NCBI GenBank assembly: GCA_001464385.1 | Contig: LNFB01000161.1 | Span: 26,664-90,663, forward strand | Direction of reading: 5' to 3' | DNA length: 64,000 nucleotides | Origin: Deltaproteobacteria bacterium Ga0077550 | Lineage (GTDB): Bacteria; Myxococcota_A; Polyangia; Nannocystales; Nannocystaceae | Shown: one piece after another, positions 8,701 through 17,026 of the stretch | Layout of the letters: the number at the start of each line of letters is the position of its first letter | Position numbering within the stretch: the first letter of the stretch is position 1 | The notes under the pieces: generated by a model | Databases searched by the model: none | What the model saw: only the letters and a program-made list of their open reading frames with translations | Told to the model about the DNA's origin: nothing | Translations under genes and position numbers: made by a program

Positions 8701-9237
8701 CTAGCGGCGCTTGCCCTGGACCTCGCGCTTCAGCTGCTCGAGCTCGCGGCGGAGCTCGGCCACGTCGTCGCGGCCCTCGGGCTCGGGTCGCGCGGCGGCG
8801 GCCCGCGGCGGTGCGGCGGGGGCGGGTGGCGGCGGCGGTGAGACGAAGCCACCGCCGGAGAACATCCGGAACAGGGCGTTGGTCGCCTGCATCGGCAGGT
8901 TGCCGAAGGGCAGCATCGGCGCCGCCTGCTGCATGCCGAACTTGGCCGCCAGGTACCATTCCATGGCCGTGGAGACGTACTTGCCGAAGAACTCCGCGGC
9001 CGCGTCGTCGCCCATCCGCACCAGCTGGACCAGCAGCGGGACCGGCAGGAGTCGGGCCGACTCGCCCTCGAGGATGATCTGCACGAGCGTCGCCTGTGTG
9101 AGGTCGGCTCCACTCTTGGCATCGACGATGCGGACGTCCGCGCCGTCGCGGATCTTCTCGGCGAGCTCGTCGAGCGTGATGTAGCGGCTCGACTCGGTGT
9201 CGTAGAGCCGGCGGTTGCTGTACTTCTTGACGAGCAT
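8701..9237 (-). CDS. phaR: Polyhydroxyalkanoate synthesis repressor PhaR
   Basis: 178 residues. The N-terminal 60 residues are an almost textbook PHB/PHA accumulation-regulator DNA-binding domain: KKYSNRRLYDTESSRYITL, DELAEKIRDG and VRIVDAKSGADLT. A second conserved part (VQIILEGESARLLPVPLL, then FGKYVSTAMEWYL) corresponds to the PHB_acc region. The C-terminus is Pro/Ala-rich and ends in a charged helix (RRELEQLKREVQGKRR). PhaR senses free PHA polymer and represses phasin and granule genes. It is transcribed away from the synthase operon; TGC-rich candidate operators lie on both sides. ATG 9237 gives the expected N-terminus. Confidence 0.9.
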   Translation of the reverse strand: MLVKKYSNRRLYDTESSRYITLDELAEKIRDGADVRIVDAKSGADLTQATLVQIILEGESARLLPVPLLVQLVRMGDDAAAEFFGKYVSTAMEWYLAAKFGMQQAAPMLPFGNLPMQATNALFRMFSGGGFVSPPPPPAPAAPPRAAAARPEPEGRDDVAELRRELEQLKREVQGKRR

Positions 9238-9253
9238 GGAGGGCGGGGCGTCG

Positions 9254-9265
9254 TGCGCTGCAGCA
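9254..9265. promoter_or_regulatory. Candidate PhaR operator in the phaR/synthase divergent promoter
   Basis: The 12-mer TGCGCTGCAGCA, containing the palindrome CTGCAG, lies 17 nt upstream of phaR. An identical 12-mer occurs only about 5 kb away at 14,501-14,512, upstream of the second PHA-linked operon. The repeated occurrence at two promoters of related operons is the evidence; regulatory function is inferred. Confidence 0.45.
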
Positions 9266-9384
9266 TGGTAGCGCCAAAGCCAGGCCCTGCGGCGGTTCGG
9301 GCCACCAGGGGCCGCTGTGCGCCTTCGCGCCCAACAACGGGCTTGACGCCCCGCCGGGCCGGGGCTAGTTTCCGTCCGCGTCAT

Positions 9385-9398
9385 GCTGCACTGCAATA
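9385..9398. promoter_or_regulatory. TGC-rich element at the start of the synthase operon (putative PhaR site)
   Basis: CTGCACTGCAATAT lies just in front of, or across, the first codons of the phaE-like gene. Its reverse complement shares the core TTGCAGTGCA with the site at 8665. If it is an operator, the true start is the ATG at 9398 rather than 9383. Confidence 0.45.
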
Positions 9399-9769
9399 TG
9401 GACGCGGGAGCGACCCTCGTGCGACTGCCAGGTTCCCCATCGCCCAAGCCGTCCGCCAACGTGACCACCGGCGCCGACGTGCTGCGCGACGGCTGGAAGC
9501 GCTGGTTCGACGCGTGGGAGTCGGCGACCGCCCGCGCCGCCGAGCACACGCTGCGCCAGTCGTGGCTGCTCGAGCCGAGCGGCATGCTGCTCACCGGCGC
9601 GATGCGGGTGAAGGCGCTGTCGGATCGCATGACCGACGCGTGGCTGGGGGCCCTGGGCTTCTCGACCCGCACCGAGCAGCTGCGGATGCAGCACGAGATC
9701 AACACGCTGCACTCGCGGATCCTCGATCTGCAGGAGCAGCTCGACGCGCCGCGGACGGAGACGCCATGA
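9398..9769 (+). CDS. PhaE-like / granule-associated PHA synthase partner
   Basis: About 123 residues, first gene of the synthase operon. A helical middle part with several Trp (GWKRWFDAWESATARAAEHT) is followed by a GFSTRTEQLRMQHEINTLH.RILDLQEQL tail. That tail resembles the C-terminal LPSR.EVD.LHRR...L pattern of class III PHA synthase subunit PhaE and of granule-bound activators. True PhaE is about three times longer, so this may be a minimal subunit or a second phasin. The stop overlaps the start of the ligase gene (ATGA). Start chosen at 9398 because a TGC-rich element covers the ATG at 9383. Confidence 0.6.
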   Translation: MDAGATLVRLPGSPSPKPSANVTTGADVLRDGWKRWFDAWESATARAAEHTLRQSWLLEPSGMLLTGAMRVKALSDRMTDAWLGALGFSTRTEQLRMQHEINTLHSRILDLQEQLDAPRTETP

Positions 9770-11487
9770 CCTCGCTGCAGCTCGCCACCCGCGTGGTGTC
9801 GGCCCCGCAGATGCTGTTCGACCGCGTCGCCGAGCTCGGCACCCGGCCGCGCTTCATGCTGCGCGATGGAGACGACTGGCGCGCGGTCACGTGGGCCGCG
9901 TTCGGCGAGGACGTCGCGAACGCGGCCGCGTTCCTGCGCGGCGACGTCCTGTCGCGGGGCGACCGTGCGGTGATCTTCGCCCACAACCGCGTCGAGTGGA
10001 TCGCCGCCGCGCTGGCGATCCAGTGCGCCGGCGGGGTGATGGTCCCGGTGTACCCGGCGTCGACCGACGAGCAGGCGGCGTACGTCGTCGAGCACAGCGG
10101 CGCCCGCGTCGTCTTCGTCGCCGGCGAGGATCAGTGGCAGCGCGTCCTCACCCAGTGGTCGCGATACGCGGCGGTGCAGTGGTTCGTCGCGCTCGACGAT
10201 CACGATCCGTCGGCGTGGGCGGCCGGTCTGCGCGCCGAGGGCCTCCCGGCGCCGGCCGCGGGCGAGCTCGAGCGCCGCGTGATCCGCTGGGATCGCATGC
10301 AGCAGCTCGGCGCCCAGGCCGGGATCCCGGTCGGGGCGATGCTCGAGCAGATCGCGATGGGCGATCCGGCGCTCATGCTCTACACGAGCGGCAGCACCGG
10401 CCTGCCCAAGGGCGTGCCGCTGTCGCACACCAACCTCGCGGTCAACCAGGCCGACTGGATCCTCGCGGTCGCGTCGCAGATGCCCGAGTCGCCCGTCGAC
10501 CTGCTGTGGCTGCCGATGAGCCACATCTTCGGCTACGGCGAGGCGTGCATCGGCGCGGCGCTCGGGTTCACGACCTACCTGTGCGAGCCCGCCAACGTCA
10601 TCGACCTGATGCCGAGCGTGCGCCCCAGCGTGTTCATGAGCGTACCGGCGTACTGGCAGAAGCTCGCGGCCAAGGCCGGCACCGGCGATCCCGAGGAGCA
10701 GCGGGCGCGGCTCGCCCAGGCCACCGGCGGCCGCCTGCGCTTCTGCCTGTCGGGTGGTGCCGGCCTCGCCTCTGCGGTGAAGCAGCAGCTGTACGCGTGC
10801 GGCCTGCTCGTGCTCGAGGGCTACGGCCTCACCGAGTGCGCGCCGACGCTGACGCTCAACCGCCCCGACGCGTTCCGCTTCGACACGGTGGGCAAGCCGC
10901 TGCCGAGCGTCGAGCTGCGCCTCGCCGACGACGGTGAGATCCTCGCGCGCGGGCCCAACATCTTCGCCGGCTACCACCGCGACGAGGCCGCGACCGCGGC
11001 GGCGTTCGACGAGCAGGGGTGGTTCCACACCGGCGACATCGGCCAGCTCACCGAGGACGGCTTCCTGCAGATCATCGATCGCAAGAAGGAGATCCTCGTC
11101 ACGGCGGGCGGCAAGAACGTGCCGCCGGCGAACATCGAGCGGCTGCTCGACGCCGATCCCCTCGTGCGCCACGCGATCGTGTACGGCGACGGCAAGAACT
11201 ACCTCGTCGCAGGGCTCTGGCTCGACCACGAGGCGGTCGACGCCCAGCTCGCGACCGAGTCCGTGTCACCCTCGCGGGCCGAGCGCCAGCGGTGGATCGA
11301 GGCGTGGGTCGAGTCGACGCTGGTCCGCGTCAACGCCCAGCTCGCGCGCTACGAGCAGTTGAAGCGCCTGCGCGTGTTCGACGAGCCGCTGACGGTCAAC
11401 GGAGGCCTGCTGACCGCGTCGCTCAAGATCCGCCGCAAGGCGATCTACGACGCGTTCCGCCCCGACTTCGAGGCGATGTACGCGTGA
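9766..11487 (+). CDS. Long-chain fatty acid--CoA ligase / AMP-forming acyl-CoA synthetase
   Basis: 573 residues, normal for the FadD15-like group. The adenylate-forming signature YTSGSTGLPKG is at 206-216; further on are EGYGLTECAPTLTLN, the hinge region GWFHTGDIGQLTEDGFLQIIDRKKEI and the catalytic Lys region VTAGGKNVPP. It activates a fatty or hydroxy acid to its CoA thioester with ATP. Position between the PhaE-like gene and phaC, with 4-nt overlaps at both ends, points to supplying CoA thioesters (perhaps 3-hydroxyacyl-CoA from scavenged hydroxy acids) for polymerisation; that substrate is inferred. No signal peptide; cytosolic or granule-surface. Confidence 0.85.
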   Translation: MTSLQLATRVVSAPQMLFDRVAELGTRPRFMLRDGDDWRAVTWAAFGEDVANAAAFLRGDVLSRGDRAVIFAHNRVEWIAAALAIQCAGGVMVPVYPASTDEQAAYVVEHSGARVVFVAGEDQWQRVLTQWSRYAAVQWFVALDDHDPSAWAAGLRAEGLPAPAAGELERRVIRWDRMQQLGAQAGIPVGAMLEQIAMGDPALMLYTSGSTGLPKGVPLSHTNLAVNQADWILAVASQMPESPVDLLWLPMSHIFGYGEACIGAALGFTTYLCEPANVIDLMPSVRPSVFMSVPAYWQKLAAKAGTGDPEEQRARLAQATGGRLRFCLSGGAGLASAVKQQLYACGLLVLEGYGLTECAPTLTLNRPDAFRFDTVGKPLPSVELRLADDGEILARGPNIFAGYHRDEAATAAAFDEQGWFHTGDIGQLTEDGFLQIIDRKKEILVTAGGKNVPPANIERLLDADPLVRHAIVYGDGKNYLVAGLWLDHEAVDAQLATESVSPSRAERQRWIEAWVESTLVRVNAQLARYEQLKRLRVFDEPLTVNGGLLTASLKIRRKAIYDAFRPDFEAMYA

Positions 11488-12515
11488 TCACCCCGCGCCT
11501 GTTCACGCGGCTGGCGGCCCGCGCCATGCCCGACGTCGGCGTCACGCCGGCCGAGGAGATCCACCGCGAGAACAAGTGGAGGCTCCTGCGCTACCTGCCG
11601 CGGGACGACGCGCCGCGCCACCGCACGCCGGTGCTGCTGGTGCCGTCGCTCATCAACCGCCACTACGTCCTCGACCTCATGCCCGGCAAGAGCTTCGCCG
11701 AGGACATGGTCGCCCGCGGCCACGACGTCTACATCATCGACTGGGGCACGCCCGGCCCCGAGGATCGCCACCTCGAGTTCGACACCATCTGCGACGACTA
11801 CCTCGGCCGGGCGATCCGCAAGGTCGCGCGGCGCAGCCCCGAGGGCCGCACGCACGTGCTCGGCTACTGCCTCGGCGGCACGCTCGCGGCGATCCACGTC
11901 GCCGCGCACCCCGAGCTCGTCGCGTCGCTGGCCGTGCTCGCCGCGCCGATCGACTTCCACGACGACGGCCTGTTGTCGGTGTGGACGCGCACCCGCAGCT
12001 TCGATCCCGCCGCGCTCGTCGCCGCCCTCGGCAACGTGCCGTGGCAGCTGCTGCAGGCCAGCTTCCACCTGTTGCGCCCGACCGCGGGCCTGCGCAAGGC
12101 CGTCAACCTGGTCGAGCGCGCGTGGGACGACGAGTTCCTCGACGGCTTCTTCGCCACCGAGCGGTGGGGCAACGACAACGTGTCGTTCCCCGGCGCGTGC
12201 TTCGAGCGCTACATCCGCGAGCTGTACCGCGAGAACCTCCTCGTGCAGGGCCGCTTCCGCCTGTCCGGGGTGCCGGTCGATCTGCAGCGCATCACCTGTC
12301 CGACCTTGGCGGTGACGTTCGAGGACGACCACATCGTGCCGTGGCGCGGCGCTGCGGCGCTCCTCGACCACATCGGGGCCACGGCCAAGCGGCGCATCCA
12401 CCTGCGCGGCGGTCACGTCGGGGCGGTGGTCTCGCGCAAGGCGGCCGTGCACCTGTGGCCCGAGCTCTCTGCCTTCTGGATCGACCACGACCGCAGCCGC
12501 GTGCGCGCGGCCTGA
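11484..12515 (+). CDS. phaC: Class III-type poly(3-hydroxyalkanoate) synthase subunit PhaC
   Basis: 343 residues, the short length of class III PhaC. The alpha/beta-hydrolase core contains PSLINRHYVLDL near the N-terminus, the synthase lipase-like box GYCLGG with nucleophile Cys129, Asp282 in FEDDHIVPW and His311 in RGGHVGAV, which form the catalytic triad. It polymerises 3-hydroxyacyl-CoA into PHA at the granule surface. A PhaE-like partner is encoded two genes upstream. The GTG start overlaps the ligase stop (GTGA). No phaA/phaB or phaJ homologue is in the window, so the monomer source is not local. Confidence 0.9.
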   Translation: MITPRLFTRLAARAMPDVGVTPAEEIHRENKWRLLRYLPRDDAPRHRTPVLLVPSLINRHYVLDLMPGKSFAEDMVARGHDVYIIDWGTPGPEDRHLEFDTICDDYLGRAIRKVARRSPEGRTHVLGYCLGGTLAAIHVAAHPELVASLAVLAAPIDFHDDGLLSVWTRTRSFDPAALVAALGNVPWQLLQASFHLLRPTAGLRKAVNLVERAWDDEFLDGFFATERWGNDNVSFPGACFERYIRELYRENLLVQGRFRLSGVPVDLQRITCPTLAVTFEDDHIVPWRGAAALLDHIGATAKRRIHLRGGHVGAVVSRKAAVHLWPELSAFWIDHDRSRVRAA

Positions 12516-12547
12516 AGACGCCCCTTCCACAGCCCCTTCGAGACCCC

Positions 12548-13531
12548 ATGGCGATCGCCCACATCCTCTCCACCGGTCGCGCGATCCCGTCGCGCCGCGT
12601 CGACAACGCCGAGCTCGAGGGCATCGTCGGCCAGCCGTTCCACGACTGGCTGGTCGCGAACGTCGGCATCCGCGCCCGCCACTTCATGGCCGAGCACGAG
12701 ACGACCTCCGACCTCATCGTCACCGCCGCGCGCGAGGCCCTGGCCCGCGCCGCGCTGTCGCCCCGCGACATCGATCTCGTCATCGTCGCCACGGACACGC
12801 CCGATCAGCCGAGCCCGTCCACCGCTGCGGTCGTCCAGCACAAGCTCGGCGCCCACGGCTCGGGTGTGTTCGACGTCAACTCGGCGTGCGCCGGCTGGGT
12901 CACCGCGCTCGACATCGGCGCCCGGTGGATCGCGACCGACGACGACGTGCGCCACGTGCTGGTGTGCGGCGGCTACGGCATGTCGCGGTTCATCGACTTC
13001 ACCGACAAGACCACCGCGACCCTGTTCGCGGACGGGGCCGGCGCCGTCGTCCTGCGCGCGGGCGAGAAGCCGGGCTTCTGCGCCGGCAAGCTCGTCGCCG
13101 ACGGCCAGTACCACGACGCGCTCGGCATCTACACCGGCGGCGCGACCCGACCGGCGACCGCCGAGACCGGCCCGGCCCACGTGAAGTTCGTGCGCAAGTT
13201 CCCAGCGACGTTCAACGCCGAGAGGTGGCCGCCGCTCGTGCGCGGCACCCTGGCCAAGGCCAACATCACCCTCGACGAGGTCGGCCTGTTCGTGTTCACG
13301 CAGCTCAACGCGCGCACCATCGAGACGGTGATGGACAACCTCGGGGCGCCCCGCGATCGCACGCACATGGTGATGGACAAGTGGGGCTACCTCGGCTCGG
13401 CGTGCATCCCCGCGGCGTTCGACGACGCGCTCGAGCAGCGGTCGCTGCCGGATGGCGCGCCGATCGTCTTCTGCGCCACCGGCGGTGGTCTGGCGATGGC
13501 GTGCTCGGTGTGGCGCCACGTCCGAGGTTGA
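12548..13531 (+). CDS. 3-oxoacyl-ACP synthase III family protein with altered catalytic residues
   Basis: 327 residues with the thiolase fold of KAS III (FabH). The nucleophile is kept: VNSACAGW, Cys114. The usual HQAN motif is replaced by TQLN (FVFTQLNARTIETV) and the usual GNTSAA by GYLGSACIPAA, so the decarboxylating His and Asn of canonical FabH are not at the expected positions. It may therefore condense or transfer acyl groups without decarboxylating malonyl-ACP, or make hydroxyacyl or ketoacyl intermediates for the PHA pathway. It lies 32 nt after phaC and 7 nt before a hydrolase gene, clearly in the same operon. Confidence 0.75.
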   Translation: MAIAHILSTGRAIPSRRVDNAELEGIVGQPFHDWLVANVGIRARHFMAEHETTSDLIVTAAREALARAALSPRDIDLVIVATDTPDQPSPSTAAVVQHKLGAHGSGVFDVNSACAGWVTALDIGARWIATDDDVRHVLVCGGYGMSRFIDFTDKTTATLFADGAGAVVLRAGEKPGFCAGKLVADGQYHDALGIYTGGATRPATAETGPAHVKFVRKFPATFNAERWPPLVRGTLAKANITLDEVGLFVFTQLNARTIETVMDNLGAPRDRTHMVMDKWGYLGSACIPAAFDDALEQRSLPDGAPIVFCATGGGLAMACSVWRHVRG

Positions 13532-13538
13532 CCCGCGC

Positions 13539-14453
13539 ATGTGGTCACGCCTGTCCGGGTTCCTCGCGCGCGGCCGCTCGTTCGACGAGCTCGACTACGG
13601 CATCCCCGTGCAGCAACGCAGCATCGCTGGGTACCGGCTCGCGGTGCACGAGGCTGGCCGCGGTGATCCACCGCTGGTGCTGATCCACGGCCTGGGCAGC
13701 GACCTGCGCGTGTGGTCGGAGAACCTCGCGGCGCTGTCGGCCCGCCACCGCGTCGTCGCGTTCGATCTGCTGGGGTTCGGGCGCAGCGACAAGCCGGCAG
13801 GCGTGCACGCCCTGGCCGATCACGTCGCCTGCGTCCGCGAGCTCATCGACGGGCTCGGCGGCGCGGCGATCCTCGTCGGCCACTCGATGGGCGGGCAGAT
13901 CGCCCTGCGGGCGGCGCTGAGCTACCCCGAGCGCGTCCTCGGGCTCGTGCTCGCCGCCCCCGCGGGGCTCGAGCGCTTCGACCCCACGGCGAAGCACTGG
14001 ATCCGCGCGGTCGTCGACGACGGCTACACCCGCTACGCCTCGCCGCTGCAGGTCGCGATGCGCCACGCGCAGACGTTCCACCGCCCGCCGCCCGCGGCCT
14101 GGGCGATGCTGCGCGATCGTCTGGCGGTGATCGACGGCCCGGAGTTCGGCGCGTACTGCCGCGCGGTGACGCAGTCGGTCGCGGCCATGCTCGCCGAGCC
14201 GGTGTTCGACGAGCTCGAGGGGATCTCGGCGCCCACGCTCGTGACCTTCGGTCGCCACGACGCGCTGATTCCCAACCGGGTCTTCCACGGTCGCGACACC
14301 GAGCGGCTCGCCCGGCACGCGGTCGGGAGGATCCGCGGCGCCCGGCTCGAGATGATCCCCGACGCGGGGCACATGCCCCAGCTCGAGCAGCCGAACCGCT
14401 GGAATTCCCTCGCCCTCGACCTCGCCGCGGCGCCCTCGAAGCCGCCGCGCTGA
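13539..14453 (+). CDS. Alpha/beta hydrolase, last gene of the PHA synthase operon
   Basis: 304 residues. Oxyanion segment LVLIHGLGSDLRVW, nucleophile elbow VGHSMGGQIA, acid residue near TFGRHDALIPN and the His in IPDAGHMPQLEQP define a complete Ser-Asp-His triad. No signal peptide is visible, so it is probably cytosolic. It is a paralogue of the lipoprotein hydrolase at 17,027 (shared VGHSMGGQIA, PAGLE.F, ALIPN). Substrate unknown; a thioester or PHA oligomer is suggested by its position. Start ATG 13,539 follows the KAS III stop by 7 nt. Confidence 0.8.
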   Translation: MWSRLSGFLARGRSFDELDYGIPVQQRSIAGYRLAVHEAGRGDPPLVLIHGLGSDLRVWSENLAALSARHRVVAFDLLGFGRSDKPAGVHALADHVACVRELIDGLGGAAILVGHSMGGQIALRAALSYPERVLGLVLAAPAGLERFDPTAKHWIRAVVDDGYTRYASPLQVAMRHAQTFHRPPPAAWAMLRDRLAVIDGPEFGAYCRAVTQSVAAMLAEPVFDELEGISAPTLVTFGRHDALIPNRVFHGRDTERLARHAVGRIRGARLEMIPDAGHMPQLEQPNRWNSLALDLAAAPSKPPR

Positions 14454-14500
14454 CGGCCGATTCGCCACCGCCCCGGGCCCCGGATGTGGGCTGGATCGTG

Positions 14501-14512
14501 TGCGCTGCAGCA
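14501..14512. promoter_or_regulatory. Second copy of the TGCGCTGCAGCA element
   Basis: Identical to 9254-9265. It lies in the 214-nt gap between the two PHA-linked operons, about 155 nt upstream of the lipoprotein gene. Proposed as an operator shared by both operons, probably for PhaR; inferred. Confidence 0.45.
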
Positions 14513-14589
14513 GGTGCTCGGGACGGTGAGGCCTCCCCGAAACCGGGCGTAGAAGCCGGTTGACAGCCCTCCGGGCCGCGGCTATGAAA

Positions 14590-14617
14590 CATGAATCGCT
14601 CGTCATGTTGCACCGCA
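14590..14617. promoter_or_regulatory. Inverted repeat plus TGC-rich element upstream of the scavenging operon
   Basis: ACATGA and TCATGT form a 6-bp inverted repeat with an 8-nt spacer (14,590-14,608), overlapping ATGTTGCACCGCA (14,605-14,617), which resembles the element at 8665. It is a likely operator cluster; the TetR protein of the same operon is a candidate for the palindrome and PhaR for the TGC element. Both assignments are inferred. Confidence 0.4.
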
Positions 14618-14667
14618 GCGAAGCGGTCCATCGCGGTGCCGATCGAACGACCGTCCCGGAGTCCACC

Positions 14668-15393
14668 ATGCGCTGCTCTGCGTTCCCCGCCTTTCTGATC
14701 CTCACTGCTCTGTTTGCCGGCCCCGTCGGCTGTAGTGGCTCGGGCGTGTCGACGACCGCCCGCACCACCACGGACACCGTCGGGGAGACGGGCGACGCGA
14801 GTGCCGACGCGGACGCCTCGGCATCGGACGATCCGAGCGCCGACAGCGACTCGCCCTCGGATGACTCGTCGACGGATCCGACGGACGCGACCGACCCGAC
14901 CGACGCGACGGATCCGACGGACGCGACCGACCCGACGGACGCGACCGACCCCACCGCCGAGGGCACCGACGGGAACGACACCACCCCGGAGCCGGTCGGG
15001 CTGCAGGGCGCGTGGCTGAGCGAGGGCGAGAACATCGCCCCGCTGCTCGTCGACCTCACCGGCGCGATGTCCATCACCGCGACCTTCGGCGAGGACACCT
15101 TCACGGTCGTCACCATCGACGACCAGGGCCAGGAGGTCCAGCAGGTCGGGGTCTATGCCGCGACCCCGTCGGGCGTCGGCGAGATCTACGACATCGTGCT
15201 CGACCAGACGATGCCGTCGGTGATCACGGTCGAGGGCATCTACGAGGTCGACAACAGCACCGACCCACCGACGCTGCGCTACGAGGTCGTGCAGACCGAG
15301 CCCGGCGTGGGCGCGGTGCCGCCGACGGCCGAGGGCGGCTTCGGCTCGACGTCGTTCGGCGCCGACCTCACCCAGATCTACGTCCGTCAGTAG
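14668..15393 (+). CDS. Lipoprotein with tandem DPTDAT linker, first gene of second PHA-linked operon
   Basis: 241 residues. The signal ends with a lipobox GPVGC-S. A linker of about 70 residues is extremely rich in Asp/Ser/Thr and contains at least four tandem hexapeptides DPTDAT. The C-terminal domain of about 130 residues (starting LQGAWLSEGENIAPLL) is beta-rich and repeats TFGEDTFTVVTI-like stretches; it may be lipocalin-like, but I do not recognise a family. It is probably surface-exposed. It starts a run of seven same-strand genes with gaps of 0-22 nt, so it is likely the first gene of that operon. Confidence 0.65.
   Translation: MRCSAFPAFLILTALFAGPVGCSGSGVSTTARTTTDTVGETGDASADADASASDDPSADSDSPSDDSSTDPTDATDPTDATDPTDATDPTDATDPTAEGTDGNDTTPEPVGLQGAWLSEGENIAPLLVDLTGAMSITATFGEDTFTVVTIDDQGQEVQQVGVYAATPSGVGEIYDIVLDQTMPSVITVEGIYEVDNSTDPPTLRYEVVQTEPGVGAVPPTAEGGFGSTSFGADLTQIYVRQ
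14875..14955 (+). repeat. 18-bp tandem repeat encoding DPTDAT
   Basis: Four full 18-bp copies of the form GAYCCGACSGACGCGACS and one half copy, inside the lipoprotein linker. Units differ mainly at third codon positions, which suggests expansion with later synonymous drift and a flexible, length-variable spacer. Confidence 0.8.
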
Positions 15394-15412
15394 CCGGAAC
15401 GGACGCGCCGTC

Positions 15413-17008
15413 ATGTTCGTCTCGTCGCTCGCCTCCTCGTTCGCGCTCGCGCTTGCCTTCGCGCCGCCGCCCCCGCCCGAGCCCGATCCCCTGGTGGAGA
15501 AGGCCCCCGAGCAGATCAAGCGCACGCAGAAGGAAGACAGCGCGTTCCAGATCTACGGCTACTTCCTGACCCGCGCCGAGATGACCAACGTCTCGCCGCA
15601 GAACGACCTGTTCAAGGGCCAGATCGTCGGGCGACTCTTCGGGCCCAACACCACGACGACGTCGCCCGATCGCGCGATCTTCCTCGAGCAGCGGCTCATC
15701 CCGTTCATCATCGCCGAGCCCAAGCTGCTCGACCGGCGCGCGCGCCTGCGGGCGTCGTTCGAGCTCGACTGGACGTTCGGCGACACGTCGAACTCGACCG
15801 GCGGCAACTTCGGCTCGGCGATCACCGCCGACCAGGTCAATCTCCAGACCCAGAACGTCGCGGTCGAGATCGACCTGTGGAAGGGCTGGTCGGTCAACGT
15901 CGGCCTGCAGCGGCTCTACGACACGGCGCTCGATCCATACCGCACGCCGATCTCCAACATCCAGCTGTCGGGCAACCGCATGGCGTTCTGGGGGACGGAC
16001 GCGGTCGGCGTGGTGCTGCACGGCAACCAGTGGGGCCAGCGCTTCAAGATCGGCGCCTACCAGCTCTACGAGAACCTCATCCAGAAGGACGACGACGTCG
16101 CGCTGTTCGAGCTCGCGACCGATCGCCACCTCGGCAAGACGTGGCACGTCGGCGGGCACCTCCGCTACCTGCGGGACGCGTCGATGGGGCAGGGCGGCAT
16201 CGGCATCCTCGGCCAGGGCCCCGACAGCTCGCTGGTCGACTACAACGGCGGCTACCGCTTCACGATCCCCGACGGGACCGAGTCGTGGCGCGGCCACTTT
16301 GCGTGGGTCGGCGGCGACACGTCGTTCAACCCGGAGCTCACCGCGGGACGCTTCGGCGGCTCGGCGTTCGCGGTCGGCAACTTCGGCCAGATCGTCACCT
16401 CGATCCCCAACCAGCCCGGCGACTACCAGAAGCTCGCCAACGTGCTGGGCGTCGCGGCCAACGTCCGCGCCGCGGCGCGGTGGGGCAAGAGCCCGCGCGA
16501 TCACGTGACCCTCGACGTGCTCTACACCTCGGGCGACCACGACGGCCTCGAGGACGGCACCTACAGCGGCGTGGTCACCGGCAACACCTGGGGCTCGCCG
16601 GCGGCGGTGTTCACCACCTTCGGCACCTACCTGCTGCTCCCCCACGCCAACGTGGTCAACCGCTTCTACGCGGCGGCGACGGACATCTCGAACATCGGCT
16701 ACGGGCTCACGGCGGCGTCGCTGGGCTTCGGCGCCGACATCGTCCGCAACCAGCTGTACGGCCGCATCGGCGGCGCAGTGGCGCAGTCGAACATCCAGCC
16801 CGTCGGTGGCAAGAAGTTCATGGGCGCGGAGGTCAACGGCACGATCTCGTGGCGCGTGCGACCGCTGCTCAGCATCGAGGGCCACGCGGCGTACCTGCGC
16901 CTGGGCGACTACTTCCGCAGCCCCGAGATCGTCACGGGCAGCACCGGCGCCGGGCGGCCCAAGGATCCATGGACGGTCTTCCTCACCCTCAAGTGGCTGC
17001 TCGTCTGA
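15413..17008 (+). CDS. Porin-like outer-membrane beta-barrel protein
   Basis: 531 residues. A signal peptide (SLASSFALALAFA) is followed by a Pro-rich linker and EKAPEQIKRTQKEDSAF, then a long series of alternating amphipathic strands (for example FQIYGYFLTRAEMTNV, RLRASFELDWTFGD, NVAVEIDLWKGWSVNVGLQRL, HVTLDVLYTSGDHDG) ending in TVFLTLKWLLV. Length and strand pattern resemble alginate-export/OprD-scale barrels. It probably passes small solutes through the outer membrane. Between a lipoprotein and a lipoprotein hydrolase, and followed by an inner-membrane symporter, it is well placed to import the products of the depolymerase encoded at the end of the operon; this is inferred. Confidence 0.65.
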   Translation: MFVSSLASSFALALAFAPPPPPEPDPLVEKAPEQIKRTQKEDSAFQIYGYFLTRAEMTNVSPQNDLFKGQIVGRLFGPNTTTTSPDRAIFLEQRLIPFIIAEPKLLDRRARLRASFELDWTFGDTSNSTGGNFGSAITADQVNLQTQNVAVEIDLWKGWSVNVGLQRLYDTALDPYRTPISNIQLSGNRMAFWGTDAVGVVLHGNQWGQRFKIGAYQLYENLIQKDDDVALFELATDRHLGKTWHVGGHLRYLRDASMGQGGIGILGQGPDSSLVDYNGGYRFTIPDGTESWRGHFAWVGGDTSFNPELTAGRFGGSAFAVGNFGQIVTSIPNQPGDYQKLANVLGVAANVRAAARWGKSPRDHVTLDVLYTSGDHDGLEDGTYSGVVTGNTWGSPAAVFTTFGTYLLLPHANVVNRFYAAATDISNIGYGLTAASLGFGADIVRNQLYGRIGGAVAQSNIQPVGGKKFMGAEVNGTISWRVRPLLSIEGHAAYLRLGDYFRSPEIVTGSTGAGRPKDPWTVFLTLKWLLV

Positions 17009-17026
17009 TCGGGAGGTGATGACGCC

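Noticed and set aside
8701..11229. Extension of phaR to an 842-codon frame
   Set aside because: The extension overlaps the ligase gene antisense and is low-complexity; the PhaR domain starts at 9237.
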